A stretch of DNA of 64,000 nt, taken from assembly GCA_963814975.1 (NCBI GenBank), contig CAWFFB010000007.1:137018-201017 (forward strand), given 5' to 3'. The translations under genes were made by a program, and so were the position numbers. How positions within the stretch are numbered: the stretch's first letter is position 1; the number at the start of each line of letters is the position of its first letter. Below the pieces are notes generated by a model. The model made no database searches. It was not told the origin of the DNA and worked only from the letters and a program-made list of their open reading frames with translations. Source of the DNA: CAVUXJ01 sp963814975 (GTDB lineage: Bacteria > Acidobacteriota > Vicinamibacteria > Vicinamibacterales > CAVVIG01). Positions 35,840 through 45,473 of the stretch are shown one piece after another.

Positions 35840-37405
35840 TCACTCCCACTCGATTGTCGACGGCGGCTTCGACGAGATATCGTAGACGACGCGGTTGATG
35901 CCGCGGACTTCGTTGACGATTCTCGACGAGATGGTGGCGAGCAGATCGTGCGGGAGCCGCGCCCAATCCGCCGTCATGCCGTCCCGGCTCTCGACCGCCC
36001 TGACCGCCACGGTGTATTCGTAGGTCCGCTCGTCGCCCATGACGCCGACGCTTTGCACCGGCAGGAGCACGGCAAAACTCTGCCACAGCCGCTCGTACCA
36101 GCCGTGGCGCTTGACCTCCTCTGCCACGACATGATCGGCGCGGCGCAGAAGCGCCAGGCGCGGAGGCGTCACCTCGCCGAGAATCCGCACCGCCAGGCCC
36201 GGACCCGGAAACGGCTGTCGCACGACGAACTCCTCGTCGAGCCCCAGCTTCCGGCCGACCGCGCGGACTTCGTCCTTGAACAGCTCGCGCAACGGTTCGA
36301 CCAGCTTCATGCGCATGCGGTCGGGCAGCCCGCCGACGTTGTGATGGCTCTTGATCAGCGCTGACTGTCCGACAATGGCGACCGATTCGATCACGTCGGG
36401 GTAGAGCGTGCCTTGGGCGAGGAAATCCACGGCGCCGAGCTTCGCCGCCTCCTGCTCGAAGACCTCGATGAACGCAGCGCCGATGATCTTGCGCTTCTGC
36501 TCGGGGTCCGTGACGCCGGCCAGGCGATCGAGAAACAGGGTCGAGCGGTCGACGAACACCAGCGGGAGCTTCAACCGCTCGAAGCGCGTGCGGATCTGCT
36601 CCGCCTCGCCGAGCCGCAGCACGCCGTTGTCGACGAAGATGCAGGTCAGTTGGTCGCCGATCGCACGGTGCAGGATGAGCGCCGCCACGGTCGAGTCGAC
36701 TCCGCCGCTCAGCCCGCAGACAACGCGCCCGCCGCCGACCTGCGTGCGAATCCGCGCCGTCGCTTCCTCGACAAAGGACGCCATCGTCCAGTCGCCGGTG
36801 CACCCGCAGACGCCGCACGCGAAGTTGCGCAGAATGTCCAGCCCGCTTTCCGTATGCACCACTTCGGGATGAAACAGGAGCGCGTGGAGCCGCCGGTCGC
36901 CATCGGCCATCGCCGCCACCGGCGCGTTCGCGCTCGTTGCCGTCACCGAAAACCCGGGCGGCGGAGCGGCGACGAAATCACCGTGGCTCGCCCAGACCCT
37001 GATCGCTGAGGGGACCCCGGCGAAGAGCGCCGCCGCACCCCCGGCGGGTCCCGGCCCTTCCCTTCCGCCTTCCACTGTCACGAGCGCATGGCCGAATTCC
37101 CGCTGAGGTGCCGGGGCGACTGCGCCGCCAAGTGAAGCCGCCATCAGCTGCATGCCGTAACAGATGCCGAGGACGGGCCGCCCCAGATCGAAGAGGCCGG
37201 GATCGCATTTCGGTGCGCCTGGGTCCGAGACGCTTTTGGGGCCACCCGACAGGATGATTCCGGCTGGATTGCGCACGCGGATCTTCCCAGCCGGCGTGTC
37301 AGGCGCCCAGATTTCCGAATACACCGAGAGCTCGCGCAAACGCCTGGCGATGAGTTGCGTGTACTGCGATCCGAAATCCAGAACGATGATGGTTTGGTGG
37401 CTCAC
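35840..37405 (-). CDS. guaA: GMP synthase (glutamine-hydrolysing)
   Basis: GuaA converts XMP to GMP. The N-terminal class I amidotransferase domain shows TIIVLDFGSQYTQLIARR, GIILSGGPKSV, the catalytic Cys in PVLGICYGMQLMA and the HPEVVHTESG His/Glu. The ATP-pyrophosphatase domain has the P-loop CGLSGGVDSTVAA, and the C-terminal dimerisation domain ends NRVVYDISSKPPSTIEWE. The GTG at 37405 fits the family N-terminus; a TTG at 37447 would add 14 residues without similarity. The gene precedes dnaE by 20 bp. Confidence 0.96.
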   Translation of the reverse strand: MSHQTIIVLDFGSQYTQLIARRLRELSVYSEIWAPDTPAGKIRVRNPAGIILSGGPKSVSDPGAPKCDPGLFDLGRPVLGICYGMQLMAASLGGAVAPAPQREFGHALVTVEGGREGPGPAGGAAALFAGVPSAIRVWASHGDFVAAPPPGFSVTATSANAPVAAMADGDRRLHALLFHPEVVHTESGLDILRNFACGVCGCTGDWTMASFVEEATARIRTQVGGGRVVCGLSGGVDSTVAALILHRAIGDQLTCIFVDNGVLRLGEAEQIRTRFERLKLPLVFVDRSTLFLDRLAGVTDPEQKRKIIGAAFIEVFEQEAAKLGAVDFLAQGTLYPDVIESVAIVGQSALIKSHHNVGGLPDRMRMKLVEPLRELFKDEVRAVGRKLGLDEEFVVRQPFPGPGLAVRILGEVTPPRLALLRRADHVVAEEVKRHGWYERLWQSFAVLLPVQSVGVMGDERTYEYTVAVRAVESRDGMTADWARLPHDLLATISSRIVNEVRGINRVVYDISSKPPSTIEWE

Positions 37406-37466
37406 GAAAAGAGGCCTGCGCCGAGACGGTGCCCCGCCCGAAGACAAGAGGCTTGGCGTGATAAAA

Positions 37467-37479
37467 CGCTATTATAGCG
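37467..37479. promoter_or_regulatory. Palindromic -10 region between divergent guaA and the propeller gene
   Basis: CGCTATTATAGCG is a perfect palindrome around a central T. It reads TATAAT on the minus strand (37476-37471) and TATTAT on the plus strand (37470-37475). The plus-strand hexamer is 6 nt before the GTG at 37482. The same element could serve both directions or be an operator. No clear -35 is visible. Confidence 0.45.
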
Positions 37480-37481
37480 GT

Positions 37482-38672
37482 GTGGCATCAGCGCGGACCA
37501 CAATATGTTGTAGTGCACTTGCCCTGACAATGGCCGGGGTCGGTGGTAGCGTCGCGGGACCCCAGCCACCCGAACCACTCGAACCGCCGGCGCTCTTCCC
37601 CCTTCGACTTGTCCGGACCGTGGCGCTGGCATCTGAGCTCGCCGTCCCGCCGGCGTTCAACGGAGCGCGCGGATATTTCCCGCTCGAAGGTGATCGCCTC
37701 GCTGCCTACGATCTTGACACCGGCGAGGAGCTATGGATGAAGCCGGCGCGCACGCAATCGCGGCCGGCCACCGGCGAGGGTCTGGTCTTCATCGCCGAGC
37801 CCGAGGCACTGGTGGCCCTTCACGAGGCCGATGGTGCGGACGCGTGGCGTCTTGCGCTCACCGAGCGCCTGGCGGCGCCGCTTGTCTGGGACAACGGCTG
37901 GCTGATCGCGGCAACCGCCTCGGGGAGCCTGCTGGTCCTGAGGGGGCTCGACGGCGAGCTGATCTGGCATCGTGATCTTGGTGCGCCTGTCAGCGCCCCG
38001 CCGGCGCTGTCCGCCGACCGGATGTATGCGGCAGCCAAGGACGGCCGGATTGTCGCGCTGCGCATCGACACAGGCGAGCCGATCTGGGAACGCCGCATCG
38101 GCGGCGTGCCGAGCGAGATGCTCGCGCTCGACGATCGACTCTACGTCGGGTCCGACGACAACTTCCTCTACTGTCTCACGGCCCGAACCGGTCAAATCGA
38201 TTGGCGCTGGCGCACCGGAGGCGACGTGGTTGGAACGGCCGTCGTGGACGAGCGCCGCGTCTATTTCGTGTCGTTCGACAACATCTTGCGCGCGCTGGAT
38301 CGCCGGAGCGGGGCCCAGCGATGGAAGCGGCCGCTGCCGTTTCGGCCTCTCACCGGCGCGTTGATGGCGGGCGATACGGTCATCGCGACCGGCGTCGCGC
38401 CCCCGTTGCGGGCATATCTGACGAAGGACGGCGCCCCGGGCGGCGATGTCGCGCTCGAGGGAGAGATCGCGGCGCCCGCCTACATCTTCACCGGTCCACG
38501 CTTGCCGCTGCTCGTCGTGGTCACGCGCAACATAGTCAAGGGCACGATCGTCACGGTTTTTACCCGCGACTTCGAACCGCGGGTCGTACCGATCGCGCCA
38601 CTGCCGAATATCGTGCCGATGGCGCCGCCGAAGCCGGGCGACGTGCCAGCAGAGGAATCCCCCGAGCTGTGA
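37482..38672 (+). CDS. PQQ-type beta-propeller protein, exported
   Basis: About 396 residues with repeated PQQ/BamB-like blades, each ending in a D(T/R)GE-W type turn: DLDTGEELWMKPA, HEADGADAWRLAL, RGLDGELIWHRDLG, RIDTGEPIWERRIG, TARTGQIDWRWRTG and DRRSGAQRWKRPLP. A hydrophobic N-terminus (SALALTMAGVGGSVAG) suggests a signal sequence. Such proteins range from BamB to PQQ dehydrogenases; no dehydrogenase active-site motif is seen and there is no lipobox, so no specific function is given. The GTG at 37482 is inferred because the frame upstream overlaps guaA on the other strand. It is convergent with the next gene. Confidence 0.75.
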   Translation: MASARTTICCSALALTMAGVGGSVAGPQPPEPLEPPALFPLRLVRTVALASELAVPPAFNGARGYFPLEGDRLAAYDLDTGEELWMKPARTQSRPATGEGLVFIAEPEALVALHEADGADAWRLALTERLAAPLVWDNGWLIAATASGSLLVLRGLDGELIWHRDLGAPVSAPPALSADRMYAAAKDGRIVALRIDTGEPIWERRIGGVPSEMLALDDRLYVGSDDNFLYCLTARTGQIDWRWRTGGDVVGTAVVDERRVYFVSFDNILRALDRRSGAQRWKRPLPFRPLTGALMAGDTVIATGVAPPLRAYLTKDGAPGGDVALEGEIAAPAYIFTGPRLPLLVVVTRNIVKGTIVTVFTRDFEPRVVPIAPLPNIVPMAPPKPGDVPAEESPEL

Positions 38673-38734
38673 ACGGCCGCACGTCTCAGCTCCGAAGTCT
38701 CCGGTCTCATCGCTGAAGTCTGCTCAGCACCACC

Positions 38735-39751
38735 CTAACTTGAAGCGTCCACCAGCCCGGGGCTCGAGCGAAGCGGCTCGCGTTCGTCCGCGCCTTGGAA
38801 TTCGTCTGCGTGGCGTTTGAACAGCGTCACATAGGCGCCGAGCGCCGTCAGTCCGATGTATTCGAAGACGAGCCCCCGCACCAGCAGCGCCGCCAGCTGT
38901 AACGGAAACACGGCGAGGCCGACGAGCGGCACGAAGGCGATCAGCCCGACGCCGGACCATGCGAGTGCCGAGACCAGAAGCGCCGCGATCACCATCGCGA
39001 GCACAACCATGAAGATCCCCGCGAGCTCGCGAAGTTCCGCGCGCGCGATGCGGGCGACCGATCGGAATGCCGCGGTCAGTCCGGGAGCGCCGAACGCGAT
39101 CGCAATCTGCATCAGGAGATAGACGAGATTGACGAACGTGATCCAGACGACGAGCGCACCCGCCGCGAGCGCGGCGACCAGGGTCCATTCGACGATCAGA
39201 CCGCGTTCCGCGGCGACCCGGTATCCAAGCACCACGAAGGCCACATAGCCGCCGGCCGAGAAACCGTACCCGAGCATCAGCAGGAGCCCCAACGCCAGGT
39301 AACGGGGGAACAGCCGGCCGCAACCGGCCATGAACCGGGCGAACGTGAACTGGGCGGCCGAACGCAGCGATGCCACAGTGATCGGCCCTCGCTCGATCGG
39401 CCCGGCCGAGGCGTTTCCCGCCACGAGCACCTCGACGGTTCCGCCCTTGACCAGGAACATGAACATGGAGCCACCCAGGAGGACGATCGTGAACGCCATG
39501 GTGAAGGCCAGAAGCGCCAGCGGCTCCGACATCAGGGCGCTCGAAATGCTCGCCAGGATCTCCCGCAGACTTCCCTGCAGCAGGTTCGCCAGATCGGCTC
39601 CGAGCAGGAGGGCGACCAGGATTGCAGCGCCGATGATGGGCACCGCCAGAAGCACGTGAAAGGTCGTTTGCGCGGCGAACTGGATCACCACGGTCTGCCA
39701 GTTGGCGGCGGCAACCAGGGCGCCGCGTTTGAGCAGCAGCTTCAGGCCCAA
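38735..39751 (-). CDS. Unidentified multi-pass membrane protein
   Basis: I do not recognise this protein. It has at least six long hydrophobic segments, including VPIIGAAILVALLLGA, LLAFTMAFTIVLLGGSMFMF, YLALGLLLMLGYGFSAGGYV, LVVWITFVNLVYLLMQIAI, ELAGIFMVVLAMVIAALLV and FPLQLAALLVRGLVF, and a charged C-terminal tail. The TTG at 39751 is chosen because the first 24 residues of the longer form (GTG 39823) are basic and low-complexity. TATAGT lies 10 nt upstream of that TTG. It is divergent from the histidine kinase gene and convergent with the propeller gene. Confidence 0.7.
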   Translation of the reverse strand: MGLKLLLKRGALVAAANWQTVVIQFAAQTTFHVLLAVPIIGAAILVALLLGADLANLLQGSLREILASISSALMSEPLALLAFTMAFTIVLLGGSMFMFLVKGGTVEVLVAGNASAGPIERGPITVASLRSAAQFTFARFMAGCGRLFPRYLALGLLLMLGYGFSAGGYVAFVVLGYRVAAERGLIVEWTLVAALAAGALVVWITFVNLVYLLMQIAIAFGAPGLTAAFRSVARIARAELRELAGIFMVVLAMVIAALLVSALAWSGVGLIAFVPLVGLAVFPLQLAALLVRGLVFEYIGLTALGAYVTLFKRHADEFQGADEREPLRSSPGLVDASS

Positions 39752-39872
39752 ATCAAGTGCAACTATAGCAGCCCGACCGTGCCTGGCGGTCGCGGCAGGC
39801 GCGCGATGCGCGCGCCGGCTCACCCGTGTATTCTGGACTCAGGTAGCGCAGGACGCCTGATCCTGCCACTTC

Positions 39873-42800
39873 ATGCCATCAGCCGGTCGTCTGCCTGCCA
39901 CGAAGAAGGTCTTTCTGCGCCTCGCCGGCGCCGGCGTGGCGGCCGCCCTGCTCGTCGGCGCCGCCGGACGCGCGCTCGAACGTGCGCGATTCGGCGCCAC
40001 AGATCAGGAATCGGTCGCCCGCGTCGAGAAGGAGCTCCGCCAGCGCTTCGATGCCAGCGCCGACACGCTGGGCGTCGTCGCGCGGGGAGTGTCGGCCTCC
40101 CGCGACCTGATTCGCGCCGCACCCCGCGACCCTGCGGCCGCCCGCAACCTCTTCGACGCGCTGACCGCAGCGCTGCCGGCGGAAGCCGGGCGTCGAACCG
40201 GCATCACCGTCTACGAGGGTCAGGCCGGCAGGCCGGTCGCGTGGGCGGGCCGCGTGTCGGACATCCCCAAGGATCGCATCGACGGTCCGGCCGCGTTGTT
40301 CGTCAGGCCCGGGGCGCTCGGCCCGGGCTTGATTCGTGTCGAGCCGGTCTTCGATGGCGCACGCGCGCCGACGGTTCGGCTGGGCGCGATTGTCGTCGAG
40401 CAGCTGCTCGGGGAAGTACGCACGGCGCCCGGGGCGTCGGACACCTTCGTGCTCTCGACTTCTCTTGTGCCAGTGTCGCTGAGCACCGGCGTTGGCGTGA
40501 CGCCGACCCTCTCTCCTTACAGCTTCGTCATCCCCGCGAGCGGCGGGCAACTGCTGGTGGTGGGAGAAGTGGCCCCGGCCGACCTGGCGGCCGCGAAACG
40601 AAACTGGCGCGGTGGGACGCGCTCCACAATCCTGTCGATCTGCGCCGTCACGATCTTGCTGTGCGCCGGCACCCTCCTCGACGCGCGCCGTCGAACGCGC
40701 GAACGCCGCACGGTCATCATCACCACGGCCGCGATTTTCGCTGGGCTCGTGGCCGCGCGCGTGCTCTTCTGGTTCGCGACAGCGCCCGCCCAACCTCCGC
40801 GGCCACCCACGGCGCCGCTCGATCTTTTCTTGACGGCGTCGTTCTTCGCCGCGCTGGTCTGGACGCTCCTGAACTTGATCGAACGCCGCCGGGTGGCACC
40901 GCCGAGGATCCGGGTGCTTCCCGACAGCCCGATGATTCTTGCGGGGACCGTCCTGGTCTACGCGGCGGCCGGGGCGATCGACGCCGCGATCTTGTGGCGG
41001 TATCAAGGCTTTCTCCGCGGCGTCGTTGCGCAGGCACCCCTCGATCTCCTGCATTTCTCGCTTCACCCGCTGATCCCGGTGCGGCTCGTCATGGCGTTCG
41101 CGCTCGTGTTACTTCATGCCGCCGTGATCTGGAGCGCAGCCATCATCATCCGCCTCGCCACCGTTGTGTGGCGCCGGCCGCAATCGGCCACGCTGACGGC
41201 CGCCGCCGTGATCTCCTGGCTCGCTGGGGTGGAAATCGTGGTGGGCCTCGCGCGATGGCTGTCGGCTCCGCAACCGCTCGGGCCCCTGTTCATCGCCCTG
41301 GCGGCGGTCGGCGCGTGCGCCGCTGCGCTGGGCCGGCCGCGGGGCCGCACGCGGCGAGCGTCCCAGGCGGCCCGGCTTGGCGCGCTGCTGCTGGCCCTGT
41401 TGATCCCGGCGGTCGCGATGTATCCCTCGCTCCAGGTCTTCGCGACCGAGGCCAAGGAACGCCTTGTCGCCACCGAGTTCGGTCCCCAGGCGGCGAGCCA
41501 GCGCGAAGACTTCTCCACCCGGCGTCTGCCGGCGACGCTCGATCAGATTGATTCGATGCGGTCGCTTTCCGAATTCGTGGCCAGCTCCGCCGATATCTCC
41601 ACGCCGACAACCGATCGGGCGTTTCTCGTGTGGTCGCAGACAGAGCTCGCCCGGTACCGTCTGACCTCGGCCGTCGAGTTGTATGGTGCGAACGGACGCC
41701 TCGTGAGCCGCTTCGCCCTCAATCTGCCCGAATACACGACGACCGAATATGTGGCGCCGGGCTGCGACTGGGATCTGGTCGAGGAGGTGTCTCCGTTCGG
41801 CTCGACCGAGCGCAACGTCTTGCGCGCGAGCCGTGGCATCTGCGAGAAGGGGCAGCCGGTCGGCGGCATCGTCGTGAGGGCGATGCTCGACTACCGCACC
41901 CTGCCCGTCATCTCGGCGCAGAGCTCGTACCTCGAATCACTGAGGGGCGATCGCCAGGCGCCCGCTGAAGATGCGCCGGGCCGAGACGTCGAGTTCGTCC
42001 TCTACGGGTGGACCCGGGCGCCGATCTATGCGTCCGGCACACAAGTCTGGGATCTGTCCGACGAGGTGTTCGACCGGATGGTTCAGGACCGTACGCCATT
42101 CTGGACCGCGCTGACGCGAGGCGACGACCTGTTCCGGGTGTATTTCCTCAACGATCGATTCGGCATTTATGCGCTGGCTTATCCGGTGATCACGTGGTTC
42201 GGCCATCTCGTCAATCTTTCGGAGCTCGTCGCGCTGACGCTCCTGCTCTACGCGCTGCTCATCGCCGGTGCGACGGTATTCAATGCGCTTGCGTTGCACA
42301 CACCGATCGGCGGCCGGGCGCTCTTGCGCGAAGTGCGCTCCAGTTTCTATCGGAAGCTCTGGTTGATGTTCGTGGCCGCCGCGGTCGTCCCGGTGATCGT
42401 TCTGGCGATCGCGACGCGCGCGTACTTCGTCACCCAGCTGGGCACGGGCGTCGAAGAAGGCGCCGTGGCCACCGCGACGATCGCGCAGCGCCTCGTCGAG
42501 GACTATGCGACCCTGCAGCAGCAGGGCGCCGGGACGCTCGAGGTGCTCGACGATCAGATCATGGTTCTCGTCAGGAGGGCGATCGACCAGGATGTCGATC
42601 TGTTCGCAGGCGCGAGCCTGCAGGCGACGAGCCAGCGCGACCTGTACGCGTCCGGACTGCTGGCCACGCGCACTCCGGGAGAGGTCTATCGTCGCATCGC
42701 CGTGGACCGCCTGCCGACCTTCGTCGCCGAAGAGGAAGTGGGCGGGGTGCGGTACCTGATTGCCGCGGCGCCGGTGCGCGCCGGCGGCCGGGAGGGCATC

Positions 42801-43811
42801 GTCACCGTTCCTCAAACGCTGCGCCAGCAGGAGATCGAGAAGCAGATCGACGAGCTCGACCGTCGCGTGGTGTTTGCCTCCGTACTCTTCGTGCTGCTCG
42901 GCGCCGGGGTCGGCTACTGGATGGCGGAACGCATCGCCGACCCGGTCAGCCGGCTCACGCGCGCGACGCGGCGAATCGCCCGCGGCGATCTCGACGCCCG
43001 GATCGCGGCCACCTCTTCCGATGAGCTGCGGCGGCTCGTCGAGGACTTCAATCAGATGGCCGCCGATCTGCAGCGCCAGCGGACCGAGCTCGAGCGCACC
43101 CAACGACTCGAAGCGTGGGCCGAGATGGCGCGGCAGGTCGCGCACGACATCAAGAACCCGCTCACGCCCATTCAGCTTTCGGCCGAGCACGCCCGGCGGA
43201 TCAACCTGGACTCGGGGGGGCCGCTCTCGCCGGTCCTCGACGAATGCGTGGGCTCGATCCTCACGCAGGTCAAGCTGCTCCGGCAGATTGCCACGGAGTT
43301 CTCGAACTTCGCATCGTCGCCGACCGCGCATCCCGAGCCGACCGACCTGTCCGCCCTGATTGACGAGGTCGTCGGGCCGTATCGCGCGGGACTGGCCGGA
43401 CGCATCGCGATTGACGTCCGCTCGGAGCCGGATCTCCCGCCGGTGTCCATCGATCGGACGCTCCTCGCACGGGGCCTGACCAATGTGATCGAGAATGCGC
43501 TTCACGCGATGCCCGGACGAGGCAGGCTGACGATCACCACGAGCCTCCTCGCCGCAGGCCCCGACGGCACGTCGTCTGTCGTCATCGATATCGCCGACAC
43601 CGGGGTCGGCATGGATCAGGAGGCCCTTGCCAGAATCTTCGAGCCCTATTTCTCGACGAAAGCCACCGGGACCGGTCTGGGCCTGACGATCGCGAAACGC
43701 AACCTGGAGCTCAATGGCGGCACAATCCAGGTCCAGAGTGAACGCAGCGTCGGCACGACGGTCAGGATGGCGATACCGGTTTCAACACCCGACGCGGGAG
43801 AAACCTCATGA
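39873..43811 (+). CDS. Very large NtrY-like sensor histidine kinase
   Basis: The 1312-residue protein starts with a membrane helix (VAAALLVGAAGRAL) and an extracytoplasmic segment. A cluster of about seven membrane helices follows (TILSICAVTILLCAGTLL through LGALLLALLIPAVAMYPS), then a second large extracytoplasmic region (about 530-760) and further helices. A HAMP domain (RIADPVSRLTRATRRIARGD) and the kinase core follow: His1091 in RQVAHDIKNPLTPIQLSAEH (NtrY-style H box), N box NVIENALHAMPG, G boxes IADTGVGMDQE and ATGTGLGLTIAKRNLE. NtrY kinases are usually about 750 residues. No response regulator gene adjoins it. Signal and target are unknown. Confidence 0.85.
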   Translation: MPSAGRLPATKKVFLRLAGAGVAAALLVGAAGRALERARFGATDQESVARVEKELRQRFDASADTLGVVARGVSASRDLIRAAPRDPAAARNLFDALTAALPAEAGRRTGITVYEGQAGRPVAWAGRVSDIPKDRIDGPAALFVRPGALGPGLIRVEPVFDGARAPTVRLGAIVVEQLLGEVRTAPGASDTFVLSTSLVPVSLSTGVGVTPTLSPYSFVIPASGGQLLVVGEVAPADLAAAKRNWRGGTRSTILSICAVTILLCAGTLLDARRRTRERRTVIITTAAIFAGLVAARVLFWFATAPAQPPRPPTAPLDLFLTASFFAALVWTLLNLIERRRVAPPRIRVLPDSPMILAGTVLVYAAAGAIDAAILWRYQGFLRGVVAQAPLDLLHFSLHPLIPVRLVMAFALVLLHAAVIWSAAIIIRLATVVWRRPQSATLTAAAVISWLAGVEIVVGLARWLSAPQPLGPLFIALAAVGACAAALGRPRGRTRRASQAARLGALLLALLIPAVAMYPSLQVFATEAKERLVATEFGPQAASQREDFSTRRLPATLDQIDSMRSLSEFVASSADISTPTTDRAFLVWSQTELARYRLTSAVELYGANGRLVSRFALNLPEYTTTEYVAPGCDWDLVEEVSPFGSTERNVLRASRGICEKGQPVGGIVVRAMLDYRTLPVISAQSSYLESLRGDRQAPAEDAPGRDVEFVLYGWTRAPIYASGTQVWDLSDEVFDRMVQDRTPFWTALTRGDDLFRVYFLNDRFGIYALAYPVITWFGHLVNLSELVALTLLLYALLIAGATVFNALALHTPIGGRALLREVRSSFYRKLWLMFVAAAVVPVIVLAIATRAYFVTQLGTGVEEGAVATATIAQRLVEDYATLQQQGAGTLEVLDDQIMVLVRRAIDQDVDLFAGASLQATSQRDLYASGLLATRTPGEVYRRIAVDRLPTFVAEEEVGGVRYLIAAAPVRAGGREGIVTVPQTLRQQEIEKQIDELDRRVVFASVLFVLLGAGVGYWMAERIADPVSRLTRATRRIARGDLDARIAATSSDELRRLVEDFNQMAADLQRQRTELERTQRLEAWAEMARQVAHDIKNPLTPIQLSAEHARRINLDSGGPLSPVLDECVGSILTQVKLLRQIATEFSNFASSPTAHPEPTDLSALIDEVVGPYRAGLAGRIAIDVRSEPDLPPVSIDRTLLARGLTNVIENALHAMPGRGRLTITTSLLAAGPDGTSSVVIDIADTGVGMDQEALARIFEPYFSTKATGTGLGLTIAKRNLELNGGTIQVQSERSVGTTVRMAIPVSTPDAGETS

Positions 43812-43840
43812 ACCTGAGTCCGAAGGCTGCCATCCGATCG

Positions 43841-43870
43841 GCCTCAGACTGAAACATTGAAGTCTGAGGC
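43841..43870. terminator. Perfect 10-bp hairpin between convergent genes
   Basis: GCCTCAGACT (43841-43850) and AGTCTGAGGC (43861-43870) pair perfectly around a 10-nt loop in the convergent gap between the kinase and pssA. No T-run follows on either side, so it is only terminator-like. It belongs to a heptanucleotide-type gap, with CTTCAGA repeats at about 43895-43912. Confidence 0.5.
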
Positions 43871-43934
43871 TGAGAGTCCAGATCAGCCTTGAGCCTTCAG
43901 ACTTCAGACTTCCGATTTACGTGCATCAGAGGAG

Positions 43935-44765
43935 TCAGAGCCCGATGCCGTCGCGCGTGGGCGTGGCTGGCGCGACACTCGTCTCGGCTGGAGCCCGCCC
44001 GCCACGATGGCGGAACCGGGTGACCGCCATCCCGATGAACGCCGACGCGAGGTACGCGTATGCCATCGCGACGAGCACAAACCGGGGATGGGTCGTGATC
44101 AGCATGATCGCGCCGGCGATCAGCAGCAGCACGGTGTAGGGACGGCGAATCTGCAGATCGATGGTCTTAAAGCTGCGAAATTTGATCGTGCTGACCATCA
44201 GGACGGCGGGCACCAGCACCATCGCGAGCGCGGTCAGCGCCGCGCGATAGTCCGTCACTCCAGCCGGATAGAAGAACACGGTCGAGGCCGGAATTGCCGC
44301 CGCCGCGGGGCTCGGCATGCCGGCGAAATAACGCTTGTCGCCGCCTCCCTGACTCTGGATGTTGAAGCGCGCGAGACGCATCGCGGCTGCCGTCACGAAG
44401 ACGAAGCCCGCCGCCCAGCCGAGCCTCCCGAGCGGGGCAAGCCCCCAGCCAAACGAGAGAATGGCCGGGGCGATGCCAAACGAGATCACATCGGCGAGCG
44501 AATCGAACTGCAGGCCGAAGTCGGTCGACGTGCCGGTCAGCCGCGCAATACGGCCATCGAGCATGTCGAGCACAATCGCAACACCGATGAACGGGGCCGC
44601 TGTCTCGTACTCGCCGCGCATCGCGTAAACGACGCATGCGTAGCCGCAGAAGAGATTGGCCATGGTGAACAGGCTGGGCAGCAGCGAAACGCCCCGGCTG
44701 AACCGCCGCTGGGGCCGGTCGCTCGAGCGGCTGAGAAATTTGACACGCCTGCGGTCTCGGCTCAT
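43935..44765 (-). CDS. pssA: CDP-diacylglycerol--serine O-phosphatidyltransferase
   Basis: PssA makes phosphatidylserine from CDP-diacylglycerol and serine. The CDP-alcohol phosphotransferase motif DG..AR...G...D...D is present (DMLDGRIARLTGTSTDFGLQ, then FDSLADVISFGIAPA). About six to eight membrane helices follow, ending in a short Pro/Ala tail. The ATG at 44765 (MSRDRRRVKF) is chosen; 44783 is possible. It follows psd on the same strand with a gap of about 24 bp, placing both steps of phosphatidylethanolamine synthesis together. Confidence 0.94.
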   Translation of the reverse strand: MSRDRRRVKFLSRSSDRPQRRFSRGVSLLPSLFTMANLFCGYACVVYAMRGEYETAAPFIGVAIVLDMLDGRIARLTGTSTDFGLQFDSLADVISFGIAPAILSFGWGLAPLGRLGWAAGFVFVTAAAMRLARFNIQSQGGGDKRYFAGMPSPAAAAIPASTVFFYPAGVTDYRAALTALAMVLVPAVLMVSTIKFRSFKTIDLQIRRPYTVLLLIAGAIMLITTHPRFVLVAMAYAYLASAFIGMAVTRFRHRGGRAPAETSVAPATPTRDGIGL

Positions 44766-44789
44766 CGTCGGTCCAGTCCCCAATCCGGC

Positions 44790-45425
44790 TCAGTGTAGCA
44801 CCGCGATGAGGGTCTCGCCGCCCCGCACGGCGTCGCCGGCCTTGACGCGTAGTTCGGCCGTCACAGGAAGAAAGACGTCCATTCGCGACCCGAATTTCAT
44901 GATGCCGTAGCGCTCACCCGCTCGCACGGTCGCCCCGATCTTCAGCCGGCAGACCACGCGCCGCGCGAGAATGCCCACCACCTGCCGCGCGACAATCGTC
45001 TGGCCGTCGTGATCGATCCAGATCTCGCTGCGCTCGTTGACGGCGCCGGCGTCGTGGCGGTAGGCGGGCAGGAATCGGCCGGCCGTGTAGGTGACGCTGG
45101 TGACGCGGCCCGAAGCCGGCACCCGATTGACGTGGACGTCCATCGGCGAGAGAAAGATGCTGACCTGCCGCCAGTCTCCAGGCGGGGCGGCATCCGGGAG
45201 CGCAGGACCGGCGATCAGGACTCGACCGTCCGCCGGTGACAGGACAGCATCCGGATCGGCGCGGCTGCGCCGCTCGGGATCGCGAAAAAAGAAGAGAAAA
45301 AACCCGGCGAGCGCGAGGAATGGCGTGCCGAGCCACCACGCAATGCCTGCTCCGGCAATCAGTGCCGCCCCGAGCGCCCCCCCCACGAAGGGAAACCCCG
45401 CCGGATCGATGCCGACACGAGCCAT
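44790..45425 (-). CDS. psd: Phosphatidylserine decarboxylase (short, archaeal-type)
   Basis: Psd decarboxylates phosphatidylserine to phosphatidylethanolamine. The 211-residue protein has membrane-proximal helices (GALGAALIAGAGIAWWLG, FLALAGFFLFFFRDPER), LSPADGRVLIAG, IFLSPMDVHVNRVPASG and the self-cleavage site MKFGSRMDVFLP, where Ser becomes the pyruvoyl group. It is upstream of pssA in the same orientation, and a heptanucleotide array lies upstream of it. Confidence 0.95.
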   Translation of the reverse strand: MARVGIDPAGFPFVGGALGAALIAGAGIAWWLGTPFLALAGFFLFFFRDPERRSRADPDAVLSPADGRVLIAGPALPDAAPPGDWRQVSIFLSPMDVHVNRVPASGRVTSVTYTAGRFLPAYRHDAGAVNERSEIWIDHDGQTIVARQVVGILARRVVCRLKIGATVRAGERYGIMKFGSRMDVFLPVTAELRVKAGDAVRGGETLIAVLH

Positions 45426-45473
45426 CGGGTTCTATTTTATGGGGAAACCACGAGGAGGAAGAAGGGGAGAAAG

